A program made the translations under genes and the position numbers. Below, one piece after another: positions 43,923-58,100 of a stretch of DNA of 64,000 bases. Source of the stretch: Helicoverpa zea (taxonomy: Eukaryota; Arthropoda; Insecta; Lepidoptera; Noctuidae); contig NC_061464.1 in assembly GCF_022581195.2 (NCBI RefSeq), forward strand, positions 124,001 to 188,000, given 5' to 3'. The notes beneath the pieces were generated by a model. That model ran no database searches. It was given only the letters and a program-made list of their open reading frames with translations, and was not told the DNA's origin. Every line of letters begins with the position of its first letter. Position 1 is the first letter of the stretch.

Positions 43923-46900
43923 CTATCTACTCCTCAGGAGCAGTATTGGAAAATTTTCAGTAACTAAATAATCGTCATCGAATATAACCGCGATGTTGAG
44001 TTCGAACTCTGAAATAAAACATAAGAAAACGTTATCATCATCTGCTAGTATAGATAGTTCAACTCAGATTTGCGCGCGGCCCTATGTGTGCGTCGGCTTG
44101 TAAATATACAACTTTCATTCGTGTGACAGTGACGTCGTCCGAGCATGACGTGTTCTTATCGCTTTTTGTTATGGGTACAGTCGTTTACGAAAATGTCTAG
44201 TTCTTCACGGAGAAAATGTTTAAGGAGTCAGGTAGCGTTTCAAAAAATGAAACAACATTCAAAGCTTTTTATTATTACATTTTACAGTTTTTCATTATTT
44301 TCTCATAAGTTTTTTCAAATTGACGTTGACAGTATCTAAGAAATAAGTGAGGTGAAATATCTAAGATGAATTAAATACTCCTTACATATTTTCTAGATCT
44401 CGGGGTACGCGGACAATAAATAAAAGTGTGGACTAAGAATGTAAAAAGACGTATAATCTAGTATAATAATGTAAACAAAATGTGTGAGGAATTTTAAAAA
44501 ATAATATTGCTTCGCATAATGTCGACCAAAATAAGACGGAAATAATGAAACTCATAAATGAACGTTTAAGTCATATTGATGAAGGGATGTTGGGTAATAC
44601 TTGTCGACATGTACAAAAGAAAAAAGAAAAATACTATAGACATTTTGACATGGAGTCAAAATTTATAATTTACCTCGGTGAGAGTAGCGAATCCGAAAAT
44701 TCATCATTTGATTTTTCAAGTAGCGATTCAGAATCATTATAAATAAATAAACATTAAATTACGTAATAACTGTTTTTCTTTAAACAGCCGTAACCCCTAA
44801 ATAACTGTATTTGTACCCGACTGTACCTCTTGTCACGCACACAAAGTCACTGTGTATGTACAAGGGTTACCCACACATAAGGCCGCGCGCAAGACTTGAA
44901 CCAGGCCTCTGTCACTCGACGTACTTGCGCGCGATAAATGCCTACCGCTCGCTGGGTTACCGGTAGCCCCACGCGGCTCAGGGCTTTCAATAGTCACACG
45001 CGCCGCGCGCGTTCCAATATTATTATTTTTATTTCGTGGCATGATGTTGGTTTTTATTAGGTTTTTTAAGCTACCTAATAAACTGATGGGTTAGTTTGAG
45101 TTGTGTTGGTTTATATGCGACTATTGTAAGATTTAGAAACATTTTATATTTAGGAACTGATCTAGTAATTCAATTTTTTAAAATAAATTAATACTTATCT
45201 ACTTCATGATTTTAACAACAGAGATCATTAGGTACTTATTTTACTTTAGATACCTACTTAGTTATATGAACTGTATTGTGAGTTTTGTAGCTCAAAACAC
45301 ATCTCGAGTGTAAGTAGGTATAGTTCTGGTCCAATTTAATGACGACTCGGAGCATTACGCGTGTCGCTACGCAGAAACCAATTTTAGGTATGTATCAACA
45401 CTCGACGGAGTTGTACCATGTGGGGTATGGCACTTGTGCTCGAAAAATAGTTGGAAACCGCCTTTGATTTTGACGAAAGCTTTACTTAAGTACTTACCTA
45501 TGCTTACGTATTAGGTAATATTTAGTAATATGTACCCATACTCCATTTTAGTAGGCAATACAATAGTTAACTTAAGAAGAATATTCTTGATATTACTTTT
45601 TATTTAAAAACTCAGTTTAAAAAAAGACTATCTTAAAATAAGCGTAACTTTGTTTTCCTACTTAAATATTAATAAATTGTAAGAAGCAACCCTAAGCACG
45701 GCCACGGCACGGTTGCGGTCACTGAACTGTGCGCTATCGCATTGGAATAACAATCAAGCGCTTGAGCTTTTAAGGTTCATTTTATAACGCAGCTAGGAAT
45801 TTGTAGGTAGTTGGGGAACTTGTAGGTGCTTATAACAGTAGGTATGGACTTTTTTGTATGGAGTGATTTATCTGTTACGTAGTAACTATTATAAATAATC
45901 TGTGGTTGAACTTACTATAACTACGTACACAAAAAATAACACTATCATTGATACCCGATTATGTGCATTTGATTTACAAATGCACTCCAGACCTACTGGA
46001 CCGATTTGAAAAATCTTGCTGAGTTTGATAGAAGGCTATCTGTAGGTTTAGCCGGGTGAGCGGAGGAGTTCCGAAGGGACGCGGGTGAAACCGCTAGAGG
46101 AGTGCATATTTGACACGTTTTTGGTGCATGGTTGTATGCATGTTGTCATTTAGATGTGTGATGTATCGCGCAGCATACCTATCTTGAAGTTGACGGTGGT
46201 GGTGGTGGGGCAGGTGAAGAGCCGCGGCAGCACCATGTGCAGCGGCACGTCGCGCGCGCGGCACACGTCGCCCTCGCCCACCTGGATGTTCTGGATCTCC
46301 GTCGCTGAGTACACAACACACTCCCGTCACTTTCCTCTACCTACTACATCTGTATACTGCATGGACAATATACGAGTGCCGTACAGCCTGACAAACTACG
46401 GCAAGCACTTATCAATTTAAAGTAAATGACCTTGAAAGCTAGAATTACAAGTCCGCATTCGGTACATATAAACAATGTTGCAATACTTATAGTTGAATGA
46501 ATGTAATGTGACGAGCTTATGCACTGACCGTCCTTGGAGTACCCCTCGGCACAGCCGCAGGTCTCCACGCGCACCAGCTGCAGCTCGATGGAGCGGATGG
46601 GCACCGAGCACTCGTCCACGCGGATCTGTCACAACACACAACTCTTCTATAATATTCATTATGTTTTGACATTACATACTAATCAATTATGTCAACCATG
46701 AGCTATCAGAGGAGGATCTAGGCATTAACAAAGGTGATGAAAATTCACACGTGTAAATTCAGGTACTTAAATAAGGAGGTACATAGAATATTTAAGAAGT
46801 TCATCAGATTACGTAAGAGAAAGTAAAGTAGATAGCGGTAGTACTGTGGATAGTACACATATAAGGCAGGATGAAAGGATTGGGAGTAGGTACATAAAAA

Positions 46901-48221
46901 GAAGTGTATTTAACAAATACAATGAGTTGTGGCGTTGTGGACATGTCAAGTACGGTAAATCCGCCACAGTCATTTACGATCACTCATTAAATTATTAATA
47001 CTTGTTTTAGTCTCATGAGGAAAATCAGCCCTATCACGAAACAAGATAGTGTATGTTTGAGTGCTTCGCAATACCTTCCCAGTGAGCGGCTTGTCGAGCG
47101 CGCAGACGGTGGAGTCGATCTCGGCGTATATCTGGAAGTGCGGCATGGCGGCGCGGCTGCCGGCGCCGGCCGCGCGGATGCTGGCGGGCGTGATCTCGCA
47201 GCGCACCGGCTTCACCGGGCCCGCCTCCTGCTGCACACACGCCGCGTTGCACATACATACCGACTTCATCACAACTACCCAACAACAAATGATGCAACTC
47301 TTACCTGTCTGTACTGTACAAAGAACTGACAACTGGCATTGACAGGCTTATTGAGGAATGATCTCTTCATGCTACACTTGAGAGTGTACATGATATTAAC
47401 AAACACTCCATGATAAGTTTCCAATAGGCCAGGGTATCCCGGGGAGACTGCCTGCCGGGCTCGGAGGGGCATCTCAAAGGGTATCTCGGTGATACCCACA
47501 GGGATCTTGCCCGGAGGAGCCAGTTCAATGCATGTGTTTATTAAGTTTATTGGCTGTAAAATGTAAATTCTTTTATTTATTTATAGTACATTACTTATAC
47601 TTGAAATTTTCAAGATTCACCAACCTTGATACTGTTTGAGAATGCCTCGAAGATGCCAACATTCTTAGTACTGAGCTGCAGGTTGACGGAGCCCTCCATG
47701 GTGAGGGAGAGTCCTTCGTGTCTGACATCAGAGTTGCTCTCCACCACCACTACTCCCGCAATTATTTCCTGGAATGGTATAACTTATTCTATTGCATCAC
47801 ATGCATGCTGTGCTACTATCACTATACATGCTTTATGTTTTCTGTTGTTATTTATTGTAACACTGATGAATTTGCAATTGATTTATGTTACTTTTGTTTT
47901 TATATCCAGTTGGATGAAGTAATACTCTCAAGAGCTCAAAGCTTGTAGTAGTGTGTAGTCAATGTACTGATGCTAAATCTTAGAGCATGACTTAATGCTG
48001 CCTGATACTTTTCACTGCACAAGTTCAGTTATACCTAGCACGAGCAGAAGCAGTAACCGCTCCTCAGGTGGCCATTAAAGGATCTATTTACATATCAGAC
48101 AGATATACGATACAATTCGTAAGTAAGATGAGCATTTAATTTAACAAAATTTCTAACTTACGCCCTCATGATACACTTTGCTGGCTCTTTTAAGCACAAT
48201 TGCGGTTGAAATGGCAGACAT
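43923..48221 (-). CDS. VPS26C: VPS26C (DSCR3), Retriever complex arrestin-fold subunit, 7 coding exons
   Basis: VPS26C joins VPS35L and VPS29 in Retriever, which recycles membrane cargo from endosomes together with the CCC complex (family knowledge). Coding exons: 48221-48162, 47768-47625, 47553-47305, 47230-47075, 46625-46529, 46304-46179, 44008-43923. Phases agree; the total is 918 bases, 305 residues plus TAG, close to the human 297. The start MSAISTAIVLKRASKVYHEG corresponds to the conserved N-terminus. Family motifs are dense: LSLTMEGSVNLQLSTKNVG, FEAFSNSIKPINLIN, ETYHGVFVNIMYTLKCSMKR, IRSIELQLVRVETCGCAEGY, DATEIQNIQVGEGDVCRA, LPRLFTCPT and the last exon LVTENFPILLLRSR. The exon 4 acceptor is a CAGCAG tandem, so one Gln may be optional. 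The last intron (44009-46178) is the longest at 2.2 kb. Confidence 0.95.
44009..46178 (-). other. VPS26C intron 6: small unknown ORF, SINE head and Helitron-like fragment
   Basis: Contents: plus-strand ORF 44545-44742 (MKLINERLSHIDEGMLGNTC and on to GESSESENSSFDFSSSDSES), with an acidic Ser-rich C-terminus and AATAAATAAA right after the stop; a tRNA-like SINE head (44880-45010, minus); and a Helitron-like 3' segment (about 45940-46100). The ORF resembles the C-terminal end of transposon proteins, but I cannot name a family. Confidence 0.45.
44880..45010 (-). mobile_element. tRNA-derived SINE head fragment
   Basis: On the minus strand, GGGGCTACCGGTAACCCAGC then GAGCGGTAGGC resembles a tRNA 5' half with an A box, and GGTTCAAGTC follows as a B box. 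The spacing is longer than in a real tRNA, so this is a SINE head and not a tRNA gene. Confidence 0.5.
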
Positions 48222-49140
48222 TGCAATTTTCTCCTAAATATAATACAGAGTTTATTTTGTTATACTTAAGTGTCTCAAGTGGTCTCAAGACAAGAGACGG
48301 ACTATAAATAAACATCAGTTTATAAAAGTTATAATAATTCCGATAATGTATCGTACACAACACACAAGTACACAAACTGACAAACATTCATTATTTTTTT
48401 TTATGGAACAGATGGTAGTAACAGTGACACTCCTGACACTTAAGTGAAGTGTCAGAACATCTTGTTAGCTGCCCGCTGAACATTTCCTTGTACAAGGATC
48501 CTTGAAATATTAGAAGAAAAGAGGAAAGGTTGGGATTGCAGAAAGATAAAAAGCAAAAAAATAAAATTTTGTTATTATTGTCGAGTTTCTGTCCCTATGT
48601 ATTTTTTACATTTGCAATAATCACATTGACTGTCAAAGTGCGTGTTTTCCTGCTGAGCGAAGTTGTGTAGTACAGTAAACGTCATTTATGTTTTAGGTCT
48701 TTAAGATTGTATTCGATTTCGTGATCTATCGCAATGACTTAAAGTATAAAATACTTATAGACCTATCGTTCCATAATTTCAAACTTCAGTGCAGATGTGT
48801 ACACCGCAGAAACTTGTTTTCGTTTCACTGACATGCGCAGCGGGAAAATAAAGTCAAATCAAATGGAATCAGTTGAAAAGTATGTCCGCTAGTGGCGGTC
48901 GGCTGCGAGACGTCTGTTTTAACTAATTTACGATTTTTATTTATATTGTTACGTTTCTAAATATTTAATCGTGTTGTTCAGTTTTTAATAATATTGTGTG
49001 TTGGTTTATCGGCTGTACAGTTATTGTTTTTTACGAAATCTACTGGAACAGGTGATGCCGATAAGGGTTCCCCGAATGGATCGATATCGGTGACTGCGAG
49101 CTTGGACGAAAAATTACGCCAAGAAAGGGGTTGTTCCAAG
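48222..49140. promoter_or_regulatory. head-to-head intergenic region of VPS26C and Klp68D
   Basis: The 919 bases between the start codons hold both promoters. The frame upstream of the Klp68D start is open from 48994 without a stop, but its residues do not look like kinesin, so it is treated as leader. No core promoter motif was assigned. Confidence 0.5.
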
Positions 49141-52100
49141 ATGGAGAAGTCGGCTCGGCCACGGACGGCTCTCAACGAGTGCGTGAAGGTGGTGGTGCGA
49201 TGTCGCCCGCTCTCGGAGAGAGAGAAGAACGAGGGCTTCGAGGAGGTGAGGCAGCACTTGATATTGTTTATGTCGCCAGGCTGCGCGGGATAGGTGCGTC
49301 GTATGCTCTCGGCGGCTCTACCGCCCCACTGTGTTCTCATTGACTGTAATGTCTCAAATAATGCAGGCACGCGATGCTGTTTTTAATAACAATAGGCGCG
49401 AGCTGGGTTCCTCAACATCGACGTCTGTTTACCAATAGTGGTTTAGGTTCACGTATCAACTTGTATTGCTTGTAATTGAAGAAAGGGGACAGGCGTGAAT
49501 CAGGTGCGTGGGCCCGCATTCCTTGCAAAATGTACGCCTATGCAAACATAGACATTGTACTAAATACGACAGCTATAATTCGTTATACAATGGAGCTCAA
49601 TATTAAATGAAGTAGCACCTACTTCAAACATCAGGTGATTGCAGTGGATACTCAGTTATTGCTTGTCTTGACTCACTCCTTATTGCCTTCTACCTTCGCA
49701 GACAAATAAATAAAATATGTAAATGTGACTGACAGCTGATAACAGATATTTTCTTAAAAGATTGTTTTATAAGCAGATACCTTCTTATGTGGCCTACAAA
49801 CAATTATTTACTGCATTGTAAGCACTGTATTGTTGTTAGTGCAAGTTTGTTTGTCATGCTGTTTATCTAATTTATAGTTATCAAAAATATAAGATTCAAT
49901 AATATTTTTCAAACATTATTCTTAAAGTAGAGATACCTATCTATCAATTAGAACATTCATGTAGATGGAAGGCTATGAAGAAGACCTGTCCCAGCAGTGA
50001 GTGGGACAATATAGGCTAAATGAAATAAATAGATAAAGTGACTGTGACGAGGCAGGACTGGACCTCAACATTTGTGGTGTCACCTACAATAATACTTACA
50101 AGTGTTTGGCCGACACTTCATCGAACAAAATGACTCTGCATCAACATAGAAGCACTTCTTTCACTTGAAGTGTTGGATAGGCTCAGCTCTGATTCACAGT
50201 ACACGATGCAGTGTGAATCATGCGTGCTAGATAATCAATGTTGATTGTAAACAATGAACTAAATAGGAAGACAGCGCTTATCTGTAATGCCGTTTGAGTC
50301 AGCTGTTTATAGGAGCGAGTTACTAACAAATAGATTTAATTTTGCAGCTAAAATAAAATTCCCTATATTTAACAAAATACTAAGACATTATGAGGAAATA
50401 CTTGGAATTAAATTGACTAATGTGATTGATTCCTTATTGAAGGAAACATACATGCTACAAAATTCTTGGTATAATATGAAACATGAAAAGTTTCAAGAAT
50501 CTGTGCCAAAAACACAGTATATATATATTTTTAGCCATCTAATTAATTACTATTGGTACTCAAGATTCCTGTTTACAAAAGGAGGAAGGAAGGCGGGCAA
50601 AGCAGCTTCCCACAGCTACAGAGATGAGTGAACACATTAGCGTAGTGGTCATGCTGCGCCGGCGCAGACAGGTTCACTAAGTAGGTTTAATTACGTAGTC
50701 GTGGTCGCGGTGTCGCGAACAAAGCGCTCGTCCCGCTAACTGCACGCGCCATCATTGTGTGTGACAGCAATTATCGCACAGGGGCCCGATTCTCCTAATT
50801 TTACTTAAGCGCCATTCGATTGACGTTCGACTCGATTCGACTGAGATCCAATCCCGACTCGATTACGATTGAAGCGTATGTGGCATTCCGCAATTTTTTC
50901 TTTGAAATAAACGTTTTTATCCTTTTCTGTCATCCAATAATGAATCGTTTTGTCTGCAAATGATTTACGATTGCAAAATGATTCTACAGCAAACTACCGT
51001 ATAGACCAAAATCACCAAAATAGCAGACCAATCGCACACCAATCAAATGTCAATCGAATACGATTGGTCTTTTATTAGTAGCAGAATGCCCGATATGGTT
51101 TTAAAACTGCTGTTACGATCATATTACGATTCGATTTCTATTCGATTTTGACATTATTAACTTAGGAGAATCGGGGCCCTGATCGTCCTTATGCAAGAGA
51201 TTTGCGACTATAATTAACTGCATAAATCTATGAGAATACTTCCGACCTCAGGTTGTTTACTTGCCTTACTTAGTAGTAATTAACATGCGTGTGATTTTCT
51301 ATGCACTCCATGGTAATGACCAAGCGCTCTCTGGCGCCTTATTCATACATATGCAGCATGATAATTACTAGGAGAATTAACAGAAATGCTAATGAAACAG
51401 AAATGCCGGCTGTCAGTTGAACATCTTTAGCAGTCGTTACGGGTAGTCAGGAGCCAGAAAGTTTGACAACCAGTTTTACCAAGAGGTATCATGTTGCCCT
51501 GGTTGATTAACTAGGTTGTGGAAGTCAGATAGGCAGTCGCACCGTGTGGCACCTAGTACTCAGCTGCATACGGTTAGACTGGAAGCCGACCCCAACATGG
51601 TTGGGAAAAGGCTGGGCAGATGATCGACGATCCCGAAGTTGTGGTTCTTAACATATTGCTTGTTAATCCCTTTCATTAGCAATTAGCAGGTTTTGTAATT
51701 GGTATAAGTTGATAGATATTGTTGAAAGGCACGAAAGGCAGGCATACCGAGACGAGTTGTCCTGCGCGCATGTAGGTACCTACATGAGTGGTAATGTCCA
51801 TACGCAGCCGCGCCATATTGGGAGCTCGTCAGCTGGCGCGCTGCACAGAAGGCCGTGGACACTCGCATATCAAGCATTGTACTTATTTCTCACTCCAGCT
51901 TGCAATCGTTGGGTTGCTTTCAATGTTTTACTGAACTACCGACCCTTTTTTTGGGGGTTCAGCGTCGATCGTGTGATGTAATTTGCTGGCCATAAATAGA
52001 CTATTATGTTTCAGTGAAAAATTACCTAGGTATTAAAGTTTATTTGCACTTGACGTGTCTCTAAGTCTCAACAAACATAAAACAACCCACGTTCAACACG

Positions 52101-55100
52101 TTCAGTCGCCAGAAATAAATTTGCCGGTTGTATATTTTTTTCTATAAATTGTATTGATAGCGCTGACGAATTGTCAAACGATTTCGCGGGAAATGAACTA
52201 GCGGAATATAAACGAGACAAAAAGTCATGTCTCACGTACTACCAGCTCAAGATTGAAGTTTGGTAGGTAATATATTTTTTGAGTCGATCCTCTTTCAGCA
52301 TTGTGTATCAGACGGCGAGATGGCGACGCTAGTTTTTGCTGCGGTGAAACCGAACCAGGCGGCTAGCGGTTTCTGTATTGCTGCACTCACAAAACATTTT
52401 ACTGGCTATTCGGAAACTTAACAGCTTTGAAATCGACCTTGAGGGATACGAGATTAATGATCAATTTGCTGGTTCTTGCGCAATAATTGCCTGCACAATT
52501 AGGTGCATTATGTTGCGAAAATGTAATTTCCAAGAGTAGCCGGCGCGTGCCGTACGAGTGCGCTTTGTTGTGTGCAGCTGCCCTAGACACATTTCATTTC
52601 GTAATTTTGGGTCAATTAGACAAATTCAATATAATATAGTTTGTAAAAGGCGTGATGACTGCGTTAAAAAGTAGTGTTTTTTTGTATTCTAAAAAACGGA
52701 CTAATTAGGTACCTACTTCATAAACCGTGCCTATAGTATTCAAGTCGTTATATGTATAAACTTCATAACATTCATGCAAGTAACTATGGGATGTTAACAT
52801 TCAGAGGTACTTTTACTTTATCTACAACTGTAAGTATAAATGCATAGATAAAAATATTTTGCCATAGGTGAATACACGTAAATGACCCCTATACGTGAAC
52901 ACACTGTAGGCACTGATGTATTGCCGCTAAGTTATGAAATCGCAGATACATTTTCAGCGGGCTGAAAGCGGCCGTCGCCCGTGACACGGCGACGCACGCG
53001 CACCTACCCGTGAAAACTGCCGCACTATGACACTACGTTATTTCCTGTTGCACCTGCGAACTGACATGTACACCACTTAGTTTCTATAAGAATTTAGAAC
53101 CAGCCCCACTGAAATAACTAGGCGTTTTTTTAGGATATAAGGTGCGATGTTTATTTTTAGGTAACAGTCAATTATAGCATTTAACATTGCAGCTCTGATC
53201 GCTAAACAGTTTAGCTACATTTAGAGCCGGAAGAGAACACTTCAGGCAACATTGACATGGTTCGTTACAATAGCCACTGACTTTGTCCGATTTGTTCTTG
53301 AGCAGGAGAACGCTAACCTTCAAGCATTTCAGGGTCTGAGTAACTTCTCTAACAACCTTGAGTACTTGTAGTTTCATTCGTGATTGTCTGATACGTTTAC
53401 CTAGACCGTGATGTCAAAGTTCATTTTATCTCGTGCAGTTTGTTTCTATAACTAGGCTTTCAGCAACTAGGCAATTCGGCAAGGTTATTAAAGAAATATA
53501 AGATTTTCAGCAAACCTTCAAATCCAGCACTTTGATTACATTGAAGTCTCGCCAAGTCCTCGAGTACGTACATATGTAATCGGTGCAACACATTTCAATT
53601 CAGCTGTATCTGATTGTGCTGATGATAAACTAATCTTTATGCTTAGTAGTACATTGAAGATATTCTCTAGCATGCGTTTCAAACTGTCCAGGTGAAGAAA
53701 GCGCGCGAGCAGACCTGGTACGAGCGGTTGTCCACGAAGACGCCGGCGGACAGTAAAAAGTTTGATGGGCGTTTACAGGTGCGACACGAGCCGGTGGCGA
53801 GCACTAACACCCGGGAACACGCACTAACTCGGACTGGTCGCCTCCCCGATACCATGTAGCCTCCATCACCGTTACCTGCAGCAGTTTTTATAACAGACCA
53901 TTTGGTGATTGTGTAGGAATATTCAGTTGTGATTGCTGGTGTCAAACAGTTGCAGTTGCCTCTTTTTTAATAATTAATTTATAATTGTTAAGAAATTCAA
54001 GTCATAAGATATCCTTGCAACTAGAAGACGATATAGGACTTGCAGTTAAGAGAAATAATGATAAATTGCGCAGTAGTATCACACGTCGTTAACATGAGGT
54101 GGTGGTTTAGTTGAAATCGATGCTTATTGATTCGAAGGACTGGGCGATGCCTGATTGGCGTACCTATCGTCCTTACACATAACACGCGATAGGGAATTTC
54201 TAATGGCTCACTAACTGGCGGGGTCAGGACAGGTTTTGGGAAAATCTCACTAAAGCAATCTGACAGTAAATTATCATCAAGGACCAGCTTTAAACTATGA
54301 AAATACCAAATAATATTTAATGGCTAGCCTTCTTTTGCTATGCCGTAAAGGGTCCTAAAGAGTTTCCAGATCATGCTGGTTCTACAAGAGGACACATTAT
54401 TTGTTTCATAGAAATTCACTTATTGAAACATGGCAAAATATGCCACTGGTACCATAGTATAAAGCGTAGATGAATAAAACATGAATTATAGAAGTGGGCG
54501 TGTTTGAGAAACTCAGAATCGATAAACCGCCTGACGTCTAGACTCGCATCATTTACTTTAATAACTTCATCATAATAAAGTGAATCGCTCTGTTGAAGTT
54601 TTCCACGACATCCTTAGGTCGACAACATGCGACTGGGTCAGGCAAATCTTTACTTTTTATTGAACTTCAAATCCTTTGTATTAGATCTCGGAATCGAAAA
54701 TATTTCTGACGTTTTCTTGTTTGTCCACAAAAACGAGCGACAAATGCGGAAGAAACCGTTCATGTAATTTAAGTGAGCTTTTTTCTAACAGCTAGAGGCC
54801 ATACTATCCTGTAGTTAAAGGTTATTTACCCGGGCTTTGGAGAAGGTGCTGCTTTGATAATAATGACACACAGTATGAAGCAAACGAATGGCTGGTAACC
54901 TAGTGTATCTGGTTATGAGCAGTTCTTTGTCTGAGTACTTTGTTGTGTAACGCGATGTGTGCGACAGGTGGTGAAGGTGTGGCCGGAGCGCGGCGCGGTG
55001 CAGGTGTACAACCCCAAGGGGCAGGACAAGATGTTCACGTACGACGCCGCCTACGACGCCAGCGCCGACACGCAGACCATGTACGACGAGATGGTGAGTT

Positions 55101-58100
55101 GCACACTCTTACATTTACTGTAGGTTAGTAGCCAATTACTAGGAGGCCCTACCAATAGTGGCTTCTCGTCACATGCCCATCATGCCCAATGGATATAAGG
55201 CATCTGAATAGTGGATGTTTCTACCAGTAGAAGTTCTATGTGGCTCATTCATCTACAATTCTACATAATAACTCGAACAACCGTGAGCTGGCCCTTATCG
55301 ATTTATAAATTACAGATCACGGTAATAAACCTATGTATGAATTGGTAATAGTCGCGGGACTAGAGTAAATGCAGTTTTAAATAGTTCGCTTTGGTACACG
55401 TGTCCCGCAGTTCACTCTCATGTCTTAAGAAGTGGTCATGCTCTGTTCCATCAATCGAGCATAGCAAGACTCACGAGTATTGCCATAGGTAACCACTAAC
55501 CTTTGAATGGGATCTGCATTGAAATGTAACGTCAGAATGAGAGTTCATTTTGAAACGTTTTGTATGAATTTAGATAAAATAGTTCATCGATAATAGAGTG
55601 TGCCTCTAACTAACATCTCCACTTAATAATTCAGTCCATTTATTTTTGTCTCAGTATGTTTATGAGGTTTCATAAAGTTTCATATTTTTAAATAGATTGT
55701 AGTAGCTCGTTCCATAACAATGTTATCTTGACTCTTATTGAAAGAGAATAAACTTGATTCCTCAAGTGTAGTGGAGTTGTACAATGAAACCGTGTTAGAT
55801 CAGAGCATAAAACGTATTAGTGTGTTAGCGCAGGAAGTGTGTCAGTTTCAGTGGAGCGTTGTATAATATATCGTAAACGTACGAATATCAGGAGAAATCT
55901 GTTGGTCCGCGCGGCGCATTCCCCGGCGCGACGCACGCGCGCCCGCGCCGCGCTACTATTGCCAAAATATTGCTCTGCAGCCGGAGCCGAGGCGAGTCCA
56001 CGACCACCTCACAGTATAAACCCATGTACTTACAGGGAATCTATTACGTGAAGCTTCACACATCTTTATGATTACACGTCCTCTTAAGCTCTTACTTCAC
56101 GTTCCTAGCATTATGATGTTCATTTATAATGATGTTAGCCTTCTGTATGTATATTTATGTATTATTCCGCATGCACTGGATTCGACGTGACAAGATATTT
56201 TATTTTAGAAAATAGTTTTTGAACATTCCCGGGAATGTAAGTTTGGTAATCTATTACATATAATAAATCTGTAAAAAAACTGTGTCTGTACATTGAATAT
56301 ATTAAAAAAATATTAATTGGGTGGGGTTTAGAAACAGTAATGGAGCACAAATCCAAAAAAAAAATTCTGTCTGTATGTCTGTATGTCTGTATGTCTGTTT
56401 GTTTGTACACGCTAATCTTCGGAACTACTGGACGGATTTCAATGATTTTTTCTTTGTTGTATCAGTATTAAACCTGGTCAACATATAGGCTATAATTTAT
56501 CTTCGAAACTTGAAGACCTGATGCAGAACACCAACAGACCAACAAAACTATAAGAGATACCAAAATGGTGCCATAGCAAAAATTGTTTCATGTGATGAGC
56601 ATTTTCAGCTGAGATAATAAATTTTAAGATCTGGAACACCTGATGTGGAACCCCAAGAGCCCAACTTCTCTGTACCATATACAGGTATGACGTTTTAGCA
56701 AAAGTTGTTCAACTTGATAAGCACTTTCTATTGACTTATACAAATTGAAGATCTAAAACACCTGATGTGGAACTCCAGGGGCCCAGCTAGACTATAGCAT
56801 ATAGAGGTGTGACGTTTTAGCAAAAGTTGTTCAATCTGATAAGCACTCTCTGTTGACTTATAAAAATTGAAGATGTAAAACACCTGATGTGGAACCCCAG
56901 GAGCCCAGCTATACTATAGCATATAAAGATATGACGTTTTTGCAAAAGTGGTTCAATCTAATAAGCACTCTCTATTGACGTATATACATCGAAGATCTGG
57001 AACACCTGATGTGGAACTTCAAGAGCAATAATACACTTGAAATGTATAGAAACGAATGTTATGAAATAGGTATGGTGACACAAAACCGACGATTATCCCT
57101 TTATACACTATAGAAATATGAACTCAAGGACAATCCCCGGTGGACGTCGTTAAAAAAAGACAATCCCCGATTCTGTGCTATACCATTGCTAACTGTGGAT
57201 GAAAACTACTTGGGCTATTGTGATGGGATGCTAATGGACTAGGAATGGGGAAACTACGGGAACTATGGCACCTGCCGATGACAATGTATTAGATACATGT
57301 AAAAATTGCAGGTGGAGACTTCGCCAGCTCACTTACTGTACAGATTAGTCACTGAATAGCAACAAGAGGGCAACAGGGACATGAGCGGCTGAAGTGTGAG
57401 AATACCTCGGCGGATTTTAAACGCAGATTACGCGCTCCCTGTGGGTCACTTACCACGAGGCATCCTCCGAGCAGGGTTACTAACCCTGCTCTAGCGACTC
57501 CACTCTGGACGGCTAAGCCAAGCCAGAGGCTTGAGACCTACCCCCGTCATGGTTCACTCCGACCGGCCGGAGATGGGGGCAGTATATTCTCCCTGGAGAA
57601 CTCAGTATATATAGCCCTGCGGGGTAGCTACTCCCCGTCATCAGCCTCAGATGTCCTGCGGTGCTTATAGCTCATTATTATTGTCGTTATTCTCTCAAGA
57701 GCCTTTATCCCAATTATGTTAGAGTCGACTTCCAGTCACGATGCAACTGAGTACCAGTGTTTTACAAGGAGCGACTGCCTATCTGACCTCCACAACCCGG
57801 TTACCCGCTCAACCCAACACCCCTTGGTAAAACTGGTCAGACTTACTGGTCTGACTACCCATAACGACTGCCAAGAATGTTCAATGACAGCCGGAACCTA
57901 CAGTTTAACATGCCTTCCAAATAACGGTCATTGGTATCCAAAATATACGTAGAAAGTACATACGAACTTAGAAAAGTTGCATTGGCAGGTACTTGCCAGA
58001 CCTGGAATCAAAGACGTTCTCTACCCTATAAACCACCACGACTTCCACTAAGTCACCACGACTTTGTTATCTATTTAATGTTTTTTACGTAATAATACGT

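Larger units (their letters stand above)
49246..54967 (+). other. Klp68D intron 1
   Basis: Holds MITE family 3 copy 3 (50781-51180), a SINE body (about 51410-51640) and a candidate cassette exon (53692-53778). ORF 50287-50631 (114 codons) matches nothing I know. No other feature was recognised in 49250-50280, 51650-53690 or 53780-54960. Confidence 0.55.

Noticed and set aside
48994..49293. N-terminal extension of the kinesin frame upstream of 49141
   Set aside because: The added residues (MCVGLSAVQLLFF...) are not kinesin-like, and the ATG at 49141 has a strong start context and fits the Klp68D N-terminus.
50287..50631. 114-codon plus-strand ORF in Klp68D intron 1
   Set aside because: AT-rich codons, no recognised family and no splice or promoter context.
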